Positions 61,060 through 64,000 of a stretch of 64,000 bases of DNA are shown here, piece by piece (within the stretch, counting starts at the first letter, position 1; each line of letters begins with the position of its first letter). The notes under the pieces are model-generated. The model was not told the origin of the DNA. It saw only the letters and a program-made list of their open reading frames with translations, and searched no databases. Origin of the DNA: Chamaecrista fasciculata. Lineage: Eukaryota > Streptophyta > Magnoliopsida > Fabales > Fabaceae. The translations under genes were made by a program, and so were the position numbers. The DNA lies in contig QANZ01044784.1 of the NCBI GenBank assembly GCA_003254925.1, positions 1-64,000 of the forward strand, in the 5' to 3' direction.

Positions 61060-62955
61060 CTATTTTTCCCACCCCCCTAGTCTCATCCCTGGGTCATAGT
61101 TTGTGAACAGCCGAAACTCATTTCCTAGTTTGCTCGAGTGCTGAGGCCTAAAACCACAAGGATGCAAGCCCAAAATTTCAGCTGCCCTTTCTTTCTGCAC
61201 TTCACCTAAATGGAATAGGAAGATTAAATACAAGTTAATGGAATACACGATTTTGTTTTTTGTAGTAGTAATTCCTTAAATTAGCAATGACAGGTCTCAT
61301 TATGAACACCCCTTCAGCATTATACAATCATTCAGTACAATGATCCACAACCGAATATTAGATAGCTGAGAAAGAAGAGAAATGTTATGTCTACCTGTGA
61401 GTAGAAGCAAATATGACTCTCCAGGTTGTTTGAGAAAAGAAATCGTTTCAGCAACTTTCTCCAAGCATTCTTTGCTCTATCACCAAAATAATATCTTAAT
61501 AAGATATTAAGATGATCAATTCAACCTTGGTATCTAAAATTGATATTCATAAGTCATAACAAAAATGTTCATTTTCCTAAAGATGCCTCTACAACAGTAT
61601 TTATGAGGAGATATGAAAGAGACTTCGAATTGCTCACAATGACATCCCATGAAAACCTTCAAGAGATATCACAGCTTTTAATGCATCAAACCATCAATTA
61701 CTGGAAGCTTAAATATCCATGGCACACGCAGTTGAACTCAATGAACAGAACTAGAAATGGGGATATGGCAGAGACAGCATTTTGTCAGTTTGTCTAACCC
61801 ATTACAATCTTGTATGAAGCAATAACGAGATTTTCATGATAAGGTAGCATTAATGTTGTCATTTCATTACCAAGTCACAGAACATCCTCTATCCCAAAAG
61901 AAATACTTACAATTAAACCTACAATTTCACATATTCACAGAAGACAGAACTATAGTTATTTACTTATTTTTAAGGAAAATAGTCAAAATCTCAGGGGGTT
62001 AATAATTATAAGCAATCAAGCGCTAGATTAGTTATATACAATTATCCATGCCTTAGAAATTCCGGAGGAATGTATTCTATTGAAACTGCGAGGCATGTTC
62101 AGTTAATTCCCCATCTCTTGAATCATTTCTACTTTTCTATGATGTCCATGGACGATTAATAATTGACAATAGCATAAAACACTAAAAAAATATATAAGGT
62201 GAAGATCTCACCAAGTAAGGGGGATCTGCAACCACTACTTTAAAGACATTATTCAAATCCAAGGGTAACTCCTCAGGTTTGTTGTAGTCATAAAATGTGA
62301 AATCACTTCCATATTGCCCAAACCGTGTATCATACTCCAGAAGTTGCAGGGAAACTCCAGGATCCATTTTCTGGAAACCAAGGCAAAGTTGAATAAACCA
62401 ACATAAACCAGTAAACCACTTGATTATATAATTCACTTGTAAGTTCAATAAAAGCACTGCCTGCTCATAAAAATGTTTTTAAAAATAATTTGCTAAAATG
62501 TGGAGATGAGATATCCAGAAATGAAAACTACCACAAACAAAGCAAAATAAACAATCACAAATCCGCAAGAGTCTATTGGCAAAGTAACAAAATCCAAGTC
62601 AAAAAAGAGGAATGACCTTAAGATAGGCAAAGAGGGTAGGGCAAGCGATGCAAGCAACTCGAGAATGGGGGATGCCTTGGGAGAGAGCAAGAACCTCTTG
62701 AGCCAACGTCTTTGCGGTGTCTGCGCTGTACCAGAACTGGCTTAATCTCCAGTCCTCGGACACCAAAGCGACCTCAGACTCAGAGTCCGTGCGAGTTTCC
62801 ACATCAGAGTCGGCGACGGAGTGGTTCTGCTCGGCTAGGAATTCTTTGAGAGCGGCGAGAGCTTGAGAGCTCAGAGCCGGTGGATCGTCGTCGTCGGCTG
62901 AGAAGGATTCAGAGAGGTTGTTGATGGAGTTGGAATTCGGTTGAAGCGGTTCCAT
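61060..62955 (-). CDS. EEF1A lysine methyltransferase 1-like (EFM5/N6AMT2 family), 4 exons, 241 aa
   Basis: Exons 62955-62617, 62370-62212, 61476-61395 and 61205-61060. Members transfer a methyl group from S-adenosylmethionine to a lysine of translation elongation factor 1A (yeast Efm5, human EEF1AKMT1); they were first labelled N6-adenine methyltransferases because of the DPPY motif. Here a disordered acidic N-terminus (residues 1-55, [22 protein letters not shown]) is followed by [19 protein letters not shown], then [35 protein letters not shown], and catalytic DPPY at residues 162-165 (VVVADPPYL). The C-terminal fold has [10 protein letters not shown] and [20 protein letters not shown], ending GGWEK. 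The ATG at 62955 is preferred over an upstream in-frame ATG (63066) because family similarity starts after it. Confidence 0.9.
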
Positions 62956-63182
62956 TTCCGCGAGAAGAGGATGTAGCAGGCAGGCGTTGATTGCACAGTG
63001 AGAACTGAGAATCAAGAAGGCAAGAAGAGAGCCACCAGAGAAGCTCACAGCCTCAGTGTTCAGCAAGCAAGCGCTTCAACTATTATTAGAATACAGATCA
63101 GGTCGGGTATGCGTATCTCAGCCCTGACCCGACTACATAGGATAATTTGCCAAGTACTATATAACTAATTTATATTTGACAA

Positions 63183-63530
63183 AAATATTAATTTTATCCC
63201 TAAACTTTACATAAATTATCAATTTGGTCCCCAACCTTTTTTGGCTATCAATTTCGTCTTCAATGTTTCACATTTTAGTCAATTTTATCCTTTGATTAAT
63301 TTTTTTCAATAAATTAACGACATACTGCATTATATTTTTTAATTTGAGTTTCTTTTTCTATCAATTTTACATTATATATCATTAGTTACGTACTTTCTGT
63401 CGATAATGTTTGATTAAAGTAAGAGCAAATGACCAAAATGTGAAACATTGAGGATGAAATTGACAACAGAAAAAGATTGGGGATGAGATTGACATCTAGT
63501 GTAAAGTTTGGAGATGAAATTAGTACTTTT
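63183..63530. mobile_element. Short inverted-repeat element of the TTTGGTCCC type
   Basis: ATCCCTAAACTTTACA on the left faces TGTAAAGTTTGGAGAT on the right, and TTCAATGTTTCACATTTT faces AAAATGTGAAACATTG near the centre. The arms pair over about 110 bp with mismatches around a small loop near 63330-63400. Non-coding. Confidence 0.7.
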
Positions 63531-64000
63531 ATCTTTATATTTTGTATAATTGTATTTCGATCAAAATTCCGTTTTAATATCCAATTATAGGGTGAATTCT
63601 TTAGTCATAATTTTTTTTGTTTGGTTTTGAACTTTGGTTATCAAATTTTTACATTTGTTCTATAGTTTTTTCAGGAAATCCCACAAACTATTGCTGAACC
63701 ACGTCTAGCTTACTGTCCTATATGGAAATAAACATGATCTTTGGTATAACTCCATGTAGTTAGTTCCCTTGAAAATAGAAAGAACACTTGCTGTATGTTC
63801 GAATTGCATGTTTGATCTGGTAATGGTAAATTGGGCAAAGGATAATCACAAACAGGGTCGAAGTGGTTTAATAACAATTGCGTCATAAATATCATCGGTA
63901 TTTTTAAAACGAAACGAGACTAAACTAGAATTTTGGTGCTTCTGTTCTAATTTGTTACGTTGAGCAAACTTGTTAGTGACTGTTTCAAGGTTTTCTTTCC
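63531..64000. other. Window end, nothing recognised
   Basis: AT-rich sequence without a supportable gene or repeat. Confidence 0.4.

Noticed and set aside
1..64000. tRNA genes, rRNA, CRISPR arrays
   Set aside because: None seen; the only tRNA-like signal is the SINE head at 8792, and the regular repeats are transposon ends or microsatellites.

Overview
This is a eudicot plant nuclear segment. It is AT-rich, its genes are split by GT-AG introns, and its proteins belong to plant-typical families (SCAB1 actin-binding protein, AVT3-type vacuolar transporter, AMP1-type carboxypeptidase, MATH/coiled-coil proteins, plant universal stress proteins). Intergenic space is packed with short non-autonomous transposons and solo LTRs. 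I see no organelle, bacterial or viral sequence. Species cannot be named from the sequence alone.

Layout: (1) 0.6-7.8 kb, minus strand: a complete SCAB1-type gene whose 10 coding exons can all be placed. (2) 7.9-20.7 kb: gene-free transposon territory with a SINE, a hAT MITE, a solo LTR nested in another solo LTR, a third solo LTR, and long inverted-repeat elements, one of which carries a nested hAT element. (3) 20.9-23.5 kb, plus: a SAM-domain protein with a 5'UTR intron. (4) 24.3-26.9 kb, plus: an AVT3-type amino acid transporter. (5) 29.3-34.6 kb, plus: an M28 glutamate carboxypeptidase of the AMP1/LAMP1 family with every metal ligand present. (6) 34.9-36.2 kb: a long foldback element. (7) 37-53.3 kb, minus: a head-to-tail array of six MATH plus coiled-coil genes. 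Five look intact, one has lost its 5' end, and there is an additional 3'-end relic. Together these give a readable history of unequal duplication. (8) 56.0-59.9 kb, plus: two tandem universal stress protein genes with the same exon plan. (9) 61.1-63.0 kb, minus: an EEF1A lysine methyltransferase-like (EFM5/EEF1AKMT1) gene.

The genes do not form a pathway; plant genes here are independent units. The most distinctive biology is the MATH/coiled-coil array. In Arabidopsis this family includes RTM3, which restricts long-distance movement of potyviruses, but a defence role here is inference only. The clearest structural results are transposon insertions whose target-site duplications can be read exactly, and a set of single-N gaps. 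Several of these gaps are followed by a second copy of the sequence before the N, which points to assembly artefacts.
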